Part shown: positions 43,018 through 51,357 of the stretch, one piece after another | Layout: each line of letters begins with the position of its first letter | Numbering within the stretch: the stretch's first letter is position 1 | Assembly (NCBI GenBank): GCA_024508355.1 | Contig: JAMZEJ010000010.1 | Location: forward strand, 1-64,000 | Length of the DNA stretch: 64,000 bases | Source: Rhizosaccharibacter radicis | Lineage (GTDB): Bacteria > Pseudomonadota > Alphaproteobacteria > Acetobacterales > Acetobacteraceae | Reading direction: 5' to 3' | The notes under the pieces: model-generated | What the model was told of the DNA's origin: nothing | The model's input: only the letters and a program-made list of their open reading frames with translations | Database searches by the model: none | Translations under genes and position numbers: made by a program

Positions 43018-44528
43018 CCGGCACGATCACCCTGCGCGGCATCCGCAAGACCTATGGCCCGGTCACGGCCCTCGAAACCCTCGATCTCGAAATCCGAGCG
43101 GGCGAGGTGCTAGGGCTCATCGGCCAGAACGGATCGGGCAAGTCGACACTCCTCAGGATCCTGTCCGGCCTGGCCTTGCCGGACCGCGGCGAGGTCCTTC
43201 TGGATGGCAGGCCCATCGTTCTGGACTCAGCCGCGACCGCCAGACGGCACGGGATCGGCATGGTCCACCAGGAACAATCGCTCATCCCCAACCTGTCGGT
43301 CGCCGAGAACATCTTCCTGGACAAGGCCCATCCGGCCAAACGGCACGGGCTTTGTCGATGGTCGTCCCTGAACAAGGCCGCGCGGGCGCAGCTGAACAAG
43401 CTCGGGGTCGACCTCCCGACGACGGTTCCGGTCGAGACGCTGCGCTTCTCCGAGCGCCAGCAGGTGGAGTTCGCCAAGGTCCTGGCCATCGAGGAGCTCG
43501 TGGACCGGCCGCCTGTCATCCTTCTCGACGAGCCGACCTCCCTGCTCACGCCCGACGAGATCCGCGCGCTGTTCTTCCAGATCAATCGTCTTCGCGGGCG
43601 CGCGAGCATCGTGTTCGTTTCGCATCGCCTCGAGGAGGTTCTTGAGATCAGCGACCGGGTGGTGGTGCTGACCGACGGCCGCAAGGTTGCCGAACGCGCC
43701 TCGGCGTCGGTCGACCGGGAAGAGCTGTACGAGATGATGGTCGGCCGGCAACGTGCGCCGGCGGCGACCAGGCTTCGGCCTGAAACCAGACATGCCCCCC
43801 CGCTCCTGCAGCTGGAGGCGCTGACGAGCTTGCCGCACTTCCGGAACGTGACGTTCCAGCTCGGGCGTGGCGAGATCCTGGGGATTGTCGGCGTTCTCGG
43901 TTCGGGTGCGGAGGAGCTGTGCCGTGGGCTGTTCGGCGTCCTCCGGATCGATGCGGGCCGGGTCCGCTTCGGCGGCGAGCCGCTGAAGTTGGCAGCCCCA
44001 CGCGCGGCCGTGCAGCAGGGGATCGGCTATCTTCCGGCGAACAGGCGTGCTGAAGGCATGCTGCCCGGGCGGTCGCTGACGGAAAACGCGGTGGTCACGT
44101 TCGGGCACCAGTACGACTGGAAACGCTGCGTCCGCAACAAGGCGCGCGAGGATGCCGCGGCGCTGCAATGGATGCGGCGCCTCAAGGTGAAGATGGACAA
44201 GCCGTCGGCGCCGATCGCCAGCCTGAGCGGCGGCAACCAGCAGAAGATCGTGCTAGCCAAATGGCTCCTCGCACACGATCTGCGTCTCCTCCTTCTCGAT
44301 CATCCGAGCCGCGGCCTGGATCCTGGCGCACGCGACGAGCTGTTCGCCGTTGTGCGGGAACAGGTCGAGCAGGGCCTGTCTGTCATCTTCGTGGCGGACA
44401 CGATTTCCGAGCTGATCGAGCTGTCCGACCGGATCATCGTGATGCGCGACGGCGAGGTCACCGCCGAGTTCGATCCTCGATCCGGCGCATTGCCGAAGGA
44501 AGAACAGATCGTCGCCGCGATGGTGTGA
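43014..44528 (+). CDS. Sugar ABC transporter ATP-binding protein (RbsA type) with altered second ATPase site
   Basis: The 504-residue protein has two ATPase domains. Domain 1 has Walker A GQNGSGKST and Walker B VILLDEPTS, but its signature is RFSERQQVEFAKVL instead of LSGGQ or LSVAQ. Domain 2 has a degenerate Walker A (GVLGSGAEEL), a full LSGGNQQKIVLAKW signature, and Walker B LLLLDHPSRGLD in which the catalytic glutamate is His. One composite site is probably hydrolytic and the other not. The start overlaps the permease gene by four bases. A further permease gene follows. Confidence 0.88.
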   Translation: MTGTITLRGIRKTYGPVTALETLDLEIRAGEVLGLIGQNGSGKSTLLRILSGLALPDRGEVLLDGRPIVLDSAATARRHGIGMVHQEQSLIPNLSVAENIFLDKAHPAKRHGLCRWSSLNKAARAQLNKLGVDLPTTVPVETLRFSERQQVEFAKVLAIEELVDRPPVILLDEPTSLLTPDEIRALFFQINRLRGRASIVFVSHRLEEVLEISDRVVVLTDGRKVAERASASVDREELYEMMVGRQRAPAATRLRPETRHAPPLLQLEALTSLPHFRNVTFQLGRGEILGIVGVLGSGAEELCRGLFGVLRIDAGRVRFGGEPLKLAAPRAAVQQGIGYLPANRRAEGMLPGRSLTENAVVTFGHQYDWKRCVRNKAREDAAALQWMRRLKVKMDKPSAPIASLSGGNQQKIVLAKWLLAHDLRLLLLDHPSRGLDPGARDELFAVVREQVEQGLSVIFVADTISELIELSDRIIVMRDGEVTAEFDPRSGALPKEEQIVAAMV

Positions 44529-44568
44529 GGCCACCGGAATCTTGTTTATGGCGGCAGGAGAGAAACGA

Positions 44569-45549
44569 ATGACGCAAACGTTCGAAGCAAGAGGAGTTGC
44601 CGGTTTTGCTGACACGTGGCTGCCGTTGATCAGGAACGCCGGCCCTCTCCTATTCCTGTTGTTTCTCGTGGCGGGCAGCGCGATCATCGCCCCGGGCGTC
44701 GTCCAGTTCGACTCTCTCCTGAGCTTCCTGTCGGACGCGGCTCCGGTGATCGCCCTGGTGATCGGAGGCACCTTCCCCATCCTGGCCGGAAGCATCGATC
44801 TGTCCGTTGCCGGGATCGCCTCGGTGACCGGGGTTCTCGTGGTCGTCCTGAACCCTGTTCTGGGTCCATGGACCTCCGTCGCGGTCGTTCTGCTCGCGCT
44901 GCTGTTCGGCGCCATGCAAGGCTTTGTCCATACCTGGCTGCAGCTGCCATCCTTCATTGTCACGCTCGCCACCCTGAGCATCCTGTCGGGAGTGGCGCTG
45001 CTGTTGTCGAACGCCACGGCGGAGCCGATTCCGTCGGATGACGTGCTGGTAGGCATGCTCGGCAACGCCCTCGCTGGCGTGCCGGACACGGCGGTGGTGC
45101 TGGCCGTGATGGTTGCCCTGCTCGGATTGCTGCTCCGCTTCACGCGCATCGGGCGGGACATCTACGCGATCGGAGCCGGCGAACGGGCCGCCCTGATGTC
45201 GGGCGTCCACGTGCTCGCGATCCGCACCCTGCTTTTCGCCATCTCGGCAGGGTGTGCAGCGATGGCGGGACTGTTTCTCGTGTCGGTGACTTCGTTCAGT
45301 TCGCCGACCCTGGCCGGGAACCTGCTGCTGCTTTCCATCGTCGGTGTCGTGGTCGGGGGCACCGCGATCTCGGGAGGCGTGGGAGGCCTGTTCGCAGCGG
45401 TGGTGGGCGGCCTCATCACCTCCTGGCTCAGGGTCGTCGCGGTGATCGTGGGCGTCGTCCCCACGGCGCAGAACATCATCTTCGGGGTGGCAGCCCTGCT
45501 CGCCGTCGCCGTGACGACCGATCGCAAGAAGCTCGGCGTCATCAAGTGA
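44569..45549 (+). CDS. ABC transporter permease (RbsC type), second system, second permease
   Basis: The 326-residue permease has VIALVIGGTFPILAGSIDLS, LPSFIVTLATLSILSGVALL and GVVVGGTAISGGVGGLFAAV. The ATG at 44569 with GGAGAG upstream was chosen over an in-frame ATG at 44542. With the protein encoded at 41965 it forms a heteromeric channel. It ends 30 bases before an SDR gene. Confidence 0.88.
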   Translation: MTQTFEARGVAGFADTWLPLIRNAGPLLFLLFLVAGSAIIAPGVVQFDSLLSFLSDAAPVIALVIGGTFPILAGSIDLSVAGIASVTGVLVVVLNPVLGPWTSVAVVLLALLFGAMQGFVHTWLQLPSFIVTLATLSILSGVALLLSNATAEPIPSDDVLVGMLGNALAGVPDTAVVLAVMVALLGLLLRFTRIGRDIYAIGAGERAALMSGVHVLAIRTLLFAISAGCAAMAGLFLVSVTSFSSPTLAGNLLLLSIVGVVVGGTAISGGVGGLFAAVVGGLITSWLRVVAVIVGVVPTAQNIIFGVAALLAVAVTTDRKKLGVIK

Positions 45550-45579
45550 CCGCCCGGCCTGGCCGAAGGAAGGAACGAT

Positions 45580-46353
45580 ATGTCAGACCAGAAACTTGCC
45601 ATCATCACCGGAGCGGCGGGAGAAGTCGGCCGGGACACGGCTCGGCGTTTCGCCCGGAACGGCTGGTCGCTCGTCCTGTGCGATCGGAACCCGGAGGTTC
45701 ATCAGCTCGCGGAGGAGATCGCCTCGGAGTCCTCCAGGCTGTGCCGCGGGCTGGTTGTCGATCTCGCCCGCGACGAGGAGATCGACAGGGTGGTCGACAC
45801 CGCCGTCCAGACCGGCATCCCCCTTCTGTTTCTCGGACTGATCGCGGCCATAAACCACCGCGCGGTAAGTCTGGAGAACATGGACATGGCAGTTTGGGAC
45901 CGTGTCCACTCCATCAACCTTCGTGCGAACGTGAAGTTCATCAGTGCGAGCGTCCCTTTCCTGCGCAAGAACAAGGGCGCCTCCATCGTGCTGGTGTCGA
46001 GCTTCTGGGGCCGTGAGGGCCACGCCTTCTTCAGTCCTTACTGCGCCTCGAAGGCAGCGCTCATCTCGCTCACTCAGAGTGCTGCGGCGGAGTTGGCACC
46101 GGACATCCGGGTGAACTGCGTCGCGCCGGGCAACATCAACACGGCCATGCATTTCGAAGCACTAGCGGTCGAGGCGAAGCAGCGAGGCATACCAGAAGAA
46201 GAGATGCGTCGACTGGAATGGAACAAGATCCCTATGGGCCGACCCGCCAAAATCTCGGAGATCTCCTCAGCGATCCACTTCCTTTCCACTGATGACGCCG
46301 GCTACTTTGTCGGCGCGACGCTTGACGTCAATGGTGGATGCAGGCTGACGTGA
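45580..46353 (+). CDS. Short-chain dehydrogenase/reductase
   Basis: The 257-residue SDR has AIITGAAGEVGRDTARRFAR (a TGxxxxxG variant), SLVLCDRNP with Asp after beta-2, an unusual LFLGLIAAINHR in place of NNAG, catalytic Ser in IVLVSSFWGREGHAFFSPYC and the YCASKAAL Tyr/Lys pair. The loss of the NNAG Asn, which helps hold the catalytic water network, is notable. GAAGGAAGG precedes the ATG. It is the last gene of the LacI-linked operon. Confidence 0.83.
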   Translation: MSDQKLAIITGAAGEVGRDTARRFARNGWSLVLCDRNPEVHQLAEEIASESSRLCRGLVVDLARDEEIDRVVDTAVQTGIPLLFLGLIAAINHRAVSLENMDMAVWDRVHSINLRANVKFISASVPFLRKNKGASIVLVSSFWGREGHAFFSPYCASKAALISLTQSAAAELAPDIRVNCVAPGNINTAMHFEALAVEAKQRGIPEEEMRRLEWNKIPMGRPAKISEISSAIHFLSTDDAGYFVGATLDVNGGCRLT

Positions 46354-47264
46354 CGAACCAAGAAGCTTGGCGGCAACCCTGCGGAGCGGCCCCACGGCGG
46401 CAGAGCGAAAAGCTGTATGACTTGGTCGAGGATTCCACCGAGGACAACTGCAGCAAGTGTGATCTAAAGAAAACTCTCGGCAGCGCCTCGCCAGCAGAGT
46501 TGGAGTCCTCTGATCGTTGGAAGGAGTTGTGGGCTGGCATGTCTTCCGACGTCTTGGCGGTAGTCCTGGAGGCTTTAGCGCGGACTTGGCTACGGCGAGC
46601 TGCGAAAGGTACGATACTCTTTCTCCCCGATCCAGAACTCGGCGAGGTTTTGGCCGCAAGCGAACACCTCGCGCAGCTGCTTGCGTCGCCATCTGAGACT
46701 ACCATCTTGTCTCAAGTCGCAATCCTGTCATCGCTGCGATCCTTTCCAGAGAAGCGGGCTCTGAATTGGATACAATTAGTACTCGAGCGAGGGCGGTCGC
46801 TTACTAAGAATGAGGCGCTTGCGTTAGGCCGCCTAGTGCGGATCAAGAAATGGTATGATGTTCTAGATGAAGTCGTTTTCTACGCTCATGGTAGTCGTGA
46901 GGACATTCGTCCTACGCTTCGTATGTGCCTTCCAATGCTGAGCTTTTCAACGCGGTGGATGTTAGGCCTATCGTCGCTGACGAAAATGGAAAAGCTCCAG
47001 ATGTTCGCGGTCACCGCGGCGGAACTCTATCCGTCTCCGGCGCTCATCAACGATTTATGGAGGAGGGCCGGCGTTGCAGAAACCTTATCACCTAATGTCG
47101 GTTTTATCGACGGCTGGCAATCGGTGCTGGTGCGCGGAGACAAGGAGGAGGGTCGTGGGTCGCTCATCCAAGCTATAAGAGTTATGTTACACGATCATCC
47201 AAGTTCTTCGGACTTGGGCTTCGCGGCGGCAGAGTGCGGGTTGATAGATCCTTCGCGCAATTAG
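46338..47264 (+). CDS. Unknown helical protein with an EAD1-like C-terminal domain
   Basis: The 308-residue protein is mostly helical. Its last 75 residues (LQMFAVTAAELYPSPALIND, LWRRAGVAETLSPNVGFIDG, then IQAIRVMLHDHP) recall effector-associated domain 1: an LYPxxxxxxxLxRRAG helix pair followed by a W-containing helix and a final helix before DHP. Such domains link proteases, kinases or NTPases in bacterial conflict systems. The middle (NWIQLVLERGRSLTKNEALA; WYDVLDEVVFYAHG) is not recognised. Base composition is clearly lower in GC than its neighbours. The start overlaps the SDR by 16 bases; Met68 (46539) is an alternative. No effector gene is adjacent, so the system may be incomplete. Confidence 0.45.
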   Translation: MQADVTNQEAWRQPCGAAPRRQSEKLYDLVEDSTEDNCSKCDLKKTLGSASPAELESSDRWKELWAGMSSDVLAVVLEALARTWLRRAAKGTILFLPDPELGEVLAASEHLAQLLASPSETTILSQVAILSSLRSFPEKRALNWIQLVLERGRSLTKNEALALGRLVRIKKWYDVLDEVVFYAHGSREDIRPTLRMCLPMLSFSTRWMLGLSSLTKMEKLQMFAVTAAELYPSPALINDLWRRAGVAETLSPNVGFIDGWQSVLVRGDKEEGRGSLIQAIRVMLHDHPSSSDLGFAAAECGLIDPSRN

Positions 47265-47735
47265 GCTTCTGTCCCAGCGGCGTATCTTTAAATCTATGTG
47301 CACATTTTAGCAGAGATACGAATAAACATCTCTACCTGTCAGTATCAGCGTACATTCCATCGAGCACCAATGGCGACGCTATCGCGCTCGCGTGCGAGCT
47401 CGATAACGCGCAAACAAAGGACAGAAGAGTGAACCATTTTCTTCCGGTGTATATAAATCAGGATCTAGCAACTGGAAACACGGCTGGCGCACCTACAGAT
47501 GAGCCTGGAAAAGGCACAAGGGCGACGCGCTGCCACCGCGGTCTCCAAACCTGAGCCGCTTAGCCTGCCGACATCGCCTGACGCTACTCCGGCTGTGCCC
47601 CGAGCGGCGCGAGGTCGTTGGCGCAAGCAGCGCCCTGCCCGGCCTCGCTTTCCCAAGCAGAAGCCGGTGAGGTGGTGGTGAGAGGCCGGCGAAGGGCCTG
47701 CTTGGAGGCAGGCATCGTGCTTTGCAGTTCCGCGA
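47265..47735. other. Gene-poor, lower-GC gap
   Basis: About 470 bases between the EAD-like gene and the helicase remnant. The first 250 bases are AT-richer than the window. An open stretch at 47234-47554 has no family resemblance and no clear ribosome-binding site. The second half returns to high GC. I see no RNA gene or repeat. Confidence 0.5.
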
Positions 47736-49616
47736 TCACGCCCGACGTTCGTGTTCTCGCCTCACCCGTCCCACAGGTCGCTTCCACCCGTCACGCTGCC
47801 TGGCGCTCCAGGCGTAGCGCGGGTCGCCGTCGAGCAGGTGGAGGTGGTCGGCCAGCCGGTTGCGCTCGAGCCAGCTTAGCGCCGCTTCCAGCTCGGCCAG
47901 GCTCATCTGCGCCCGGCTCTTGTTGTGGCTCACCCGCTTGAGCACCGCGTTGTAGCGGTGGCTGAGCCCGGCTCCTGCCACCCGGCCGCTCACGCCCGCC
48001 GCCCCTGCCCCGTCCTCCACCGCCTGTTGCGACACCATCTCGCCCAACCGGATGCGCAAACGCCGTTCCAACACGGACGGCGGCTCGAACAGCTCAGCCT
48101 CGGCGTCTTCGCGCTCCGGACGGCGCAGGGCGAGCTCAGGTCCGGGTTTGAGCGTGTCGAAGCGCAAGGCGAGCGCGTTGGAAGAGAGCGGCTCGATTTC
48201 CGGCCGGGGCGGCTCCAGCCGGTCCAGCAGCCACATGGGCAGGCTGTTCTGCTGCCGCCGCGCCTTCGGTTTGCGGGCCAGCGTTCCCTGTTCCAGCTCC
48301 ATGCGCTGCCGGAACATGGCGAAGAGTGGATCGTCGGGATGGAACACCAGGGCGCGCTGCTAGGCGTACGGCCCTGCCCTCGGATCGACCCGGGTGGCGC
48401 GAGCCACCATCTGCTCGAGCCAGGAACGCGAGCGGATGTGGGTGAGTGCTGCCACCACGGCCACCTCCGGCGCGTCCAGCCCCTCATAGGCCATCGCCAC
48501 CGTGACCAGGATCGAGGGTTCGGGTTTGAGCCGGAACCGGGCCAGGACCTCGTGCGCGCCTGGCGCATCGGAGGTGGCCAGCCCCACGGCTTCAACGGCT
48601 TGGGCAGCCGGCAGCCAGCCACGTAGCAGCGCCAGATACTGCCGGGCAGTCGCCTGGTCGGGTGCACCACCAGAAGCTTGCCGAGACCTCGTGCCGCCGT
48701 GCCCGGCTCTAATCCCCGCTCCTGCCGTCGCTTGGCTCGCAGATCACGGATGGCCAGGAAGGCTTGCCGCAGCAGCGCCTCGGCAAAGCCGGTACGCAAA
48801 GCGGTGAACAGCGCAGGGCGGGTGGTCTCTTCCGGATGGCCGGCCCGCAGCCGGTGGGGACCCAGCTCGGCACCGCTCGCGTTGCGCCAGCTAGCTTGCC
48901 CGTCCAGCGCCCCGAAGGTCACCGGCAGCACGGCACGCTCGCGCAGGGCTTCGGCGCGCGAGTAGCCGATCACCGCCCAGCCAGGGGCGTCCAGCGCCAC
49001 CTCGCGCGTGCGGGCTTTCGGGCCCGTGCGGTAGGGCAGCCACAGGATGCCCTTGCCGTCCGCCCGCTCGAGCGTCCCCGACAGGAGCAGCCGCACCCGG
49101 GCGCACTCGAGCAACGGCAGCAAGGCGGCCGACCAGGCGCTGCTCTGGTCCTCGGCCAGGATCTCTGCCTGCCGGGCCGCGACCGGGTCTACCTCGGCGA
49201 GCGACGGCAGATGGTGCACCTCGTCGACCACCAGCAGGGTGGGCACGGCGCTGATCGTGCGGAGGTGCAGCTCAGGAGCGGCGGCGACCGCCTGGTAGGT
49301 AGTCACGTAGCCGGCCAGTCTTCGGCAGGGATCGGGCGCGTTGTCGGCCGCCCGCACCGACAGCTCGTGGCCGAGTGCCTCGCGCCACACCGGATCGGCG
49401 AACGCCTCCTCCGCCTGCAGACGCAAGCTGTCGCGCGGCACCACCCAGCAGACGCGCCGCACGATCTCAGCCCGCATCAGCACGTGGGCGGCCAGCACCG
49501 GCAACAGCGACTTGCCACCGCCCGGCGTCACCGCGGCCAGGATGTCGCAGGCGTCCGTCTGCCCAGCCGCCATGGCCTCCATCAGGCGCAACAGCCGCCG
49601 CTGGTGCGCGCGGACC
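47736..49616 (-). pseudogene. SF2 (DEAD/DEAH-type) helicase, truncated and interrupted
   Basis: The minus strand encodes an SF2 helicase: HQRRLLRLMEAMAAGQ (entry motif), Walker A TPGGGKSLLPVLAAHV, motif II VVDEVHHL, motif III LLLSGTL, and the second RecA lobe (SILVTVAMAYEGLDAPEVAV; WLEQMVARATRVDP as motif VI). Three lesions are visible: the 5' end is replaced by the IS at 49617; a one-base frameshift near 48645 separates LLVVHPTR from DQATARQYLALLRG; and a TAG at 48362-48360 splits GPYA from QRALVFHPDDPLF. The C-terminal 200 residues to 47736 are charged and unrecognised. Helicases of this kind occur in mobile-element and defence loci, but this copy is dead. Confidence 0.75.
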
Positions 49617-50453
49617 CTAGGTTCTGGACTCATCTGACCCAGGCTGTGACGGTGAGGACGAGGCAGATCCCCGCGAGGAAGTTTCTGGCAGTTTTGTCGT
49701 AGCGGGTTGCGATCGCGCGCCAATCCTTGAGCTTGCAGAAGGCGCGCTCGATCAGGTTTCGTTGGCGGTAGGCGACGGCATCGAAGGGCGGCAAGGCGCG
49801 GCGGTTTGGCATTGGCGAGATGACCGGCCTGGTGCCCTGCTTGATAAAGAAATCCCGAAGGTCGTCAGCGTCATAGGCCTTGTCGGCGATCACATCGGCG
49901 GGGGGTGGCATGGGCGGCAAGAGCGCTCGCGCACCGCTGATGTCGGCTGCTTGTCCCGGTGTCAGAAGGAGTGCGGCGATGCGGCCTTGCTCGTCCGCGA
50001 TCGCGTGGATCTTGGTTGTCCGTCCACCTCTCGACCGGCCGATCGCCTGGTTCTGCTCCCCCCCCTTTTCCGCCTGCGGCAGAGCGGTGGGCTCGCACCG
50101 AGGTGCTGTCGATCATCGCGATCCGTGGAGGATCGGCGCAGGCGACCAAAGCCGCGAAGATCTCCTGCCACAGACCGCGCTGGCTCTAGCGGTTGAACCG
50201 GTTGAACACCGTCGTTCGCGGCCCGTAGGCATCGGGAAGAGCCCGCCAGCGCAGACCCTCATGAAAACGATGCAGGATGCCACTCAGCACTCTGCGATCA
50301 TCGACGCGCGGCTTGCCGCCCAGATCAGGCAGCAGCGGCGCGATCGCAGCCCACTGCGTGTCGTTCAGCCAGAACAGCTCTGCCATCGTTCAAGCCCTCC
50401 AGAAGAGCTTGAATCAGACGCACCGTGGTCATGGCAATGGGTACAGAACCTAG
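49617..50453 (-). mobile_element. Complete IS5-family (IS427-like) insertion sequence
   Basis: The ends are CTAGGTTCTGGACTCAT at 49617 and, read from the other side, CTAGGTTCTGTACCCAT ending at 50453: a 17-base imperfect terminal repeat with three mismatches. The element is about 837 bases, with a two-frame transposase between. CTAG is the outermost tetranucleotide at both ends, consistent with a TA or CTAG target. It interrupts the 5' end of the helicase gene; what follows on the other side is a VOC gene, so a deletion accompanied or followed insertion. A 300-base copy of its 3' end lies inverted at 16209. Confidence 0.85.
49630..50386 (-). pseudogene. IS5-family transposase with amber stop and -1 slippage site
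   Basis: The first frame starts MAELFWLNDTQWAAIAPLLP and runs through KPRVDDRRVLSGILHRFHEG to FNR, then TAG at 50188-50186, where the conserved residue is Trp (RFNRWSQRGLW in relatives). The same frame continues SQRGLWQEIFAALVACADPP and IDSTSVRAHRSAAGGKGG to an A4G8 run, where a -1 shift gives EQNQAIGRSRGGRTTKIHAI and the catalytic end to 49630. Because of the TGG-to-TAG change the full transposase needs amber readthrough as well as frameshifting. Confidence 0.8.
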
Positions 50454-50502
50454 TGAACGCGCTCGATGCTCGGCGGCTACCGCGCCTACAGGAGGGGCAC
50501 CC

Positions 50503-50904
50503 ATGCTCGACCACGTGTTCCTATCGGTCAGCGACATCACCCGCTCGATCGCCTTCTACACAGCTGCGCTGGCGCCGCTCGGCATCGCCGATCGGCTGGA
50601 TCATGACGGCCGCAACGAGCCGCCTGGCCATCCAAGCCTCAGGGGCTTCGGCGCGAACGGACGCATGTTCCTCTGGCTCCGCGAGGGCAAGGCTCACGGA
50701 CCAGCCGTGCATGTCGGCTTCGTGGCGCCCTCTCGCGAAGCGGTCGACGCCGCCTATGCCGCGGCGATGACGGCGGGCGCTATCGACAACGTCGCCCCGG
50801 ACGCATGGCTACACTACCACCCGCGCTACTATGCGGCGAACGTCCTGGATCCGGACCGCTACAGCCTCGAGTTCGTGTTCGCATCCTGGCAGCACTCATC
50901 CTGA
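50503..50904 (+). CDS. VOC-superfamily (glyoxalase/dioxygenase fold) protein
   Basis: The 133-residue protein starts MLDHVFLSVSDITRSIAFYT and has the two beta-alpha-beta-beta-beta modules with possible metal ligands His4, a mid-protein His (AHGPAVHVGFVAP) and a C-terminal Glu (RYSLEFVFASW). The ATG at 50503 has AGGAGG upstream, 50 bases outside the IS end. Family members include glyoxalase I, extradiol dioxygenases and resistance proteins; the specific activity is not apparent. Confidence 0.8.
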   Translation: MLDHVFLSVSDITRSIAFYTAALAPLGIADRLDHDGRNEPPGHPSLRGFGANGRMFLWLREGKAHGPAVHVGFVAPSREAVDAAYAAAMTAGAIDNVAPDAWLHYHPRYYAANVLDPDRYSLEFVFASWQHSS

Positions 50905-51263
50905 CACGGCCGATCATCTACGGCGCAGCCGGGCAGCCACTGCGCGTTCAGAGCCCTCGGCGCGAGGTTCCGGCCGCGTGACTAAACTTGGCCCCGTTCT
51001 CCTGGCATCCCTGCCGATTTCCTCCGGGCGACGATCCTCCGATTCTCGCGCGAGGTGCCGACGGCATAACCCCGCAGAAGGATGAAGCCGGTTGGTCAGC
51101 GCGATGGGCGTGTTGCGGATGTGTGAGCTATCGCGTGGGCGGAAGTTAGGAGCGGGCGTCTGAGGTTTCGCAAACAATCACCGAAACGAGATGTGGCTGG
51201 AGTTATAGAGGTCTTGCATCATCGCGATCCCGGGCCCGGCAATACCACTGTCCACGCTTTCTC

Positions 51264-51290
51264 CTAGGTAGAACGATAATGTAGACTCAG
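51264..51290. other. Possible IS-end remnant in a gene-free gap
   Basis: The 450 bases between the VOC gene and the TetR gene (50905-51357) contain no gene; the right 180 bases are AT-rich. Within them CTAGGTAGAACGATAATG followed by TAGACTCAG resembles the sequence at 16541-16565 (GGTAGAACGAAGATCTGAG then ACTCAG) and the IS end at 677 (CTAGGTAGAGGACTCATTC). It is probably a leftover terminal repeat of an IS5-family element. Confidence 0.35.
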
Positions 51291-51357
51291 GTGCGATCGG
51301 CGAACGATTTGCTTCTCTCTATCAAGCATAATTAGATTTTATGCTAACTTCTCAGAG

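Noticed and set aside
47234-47554. 106-residue frame after the EAD-like gene
   Set aside because: No recognisable features, overlaps the end of the EAD-like gene and lacks a ribosome-binding site.
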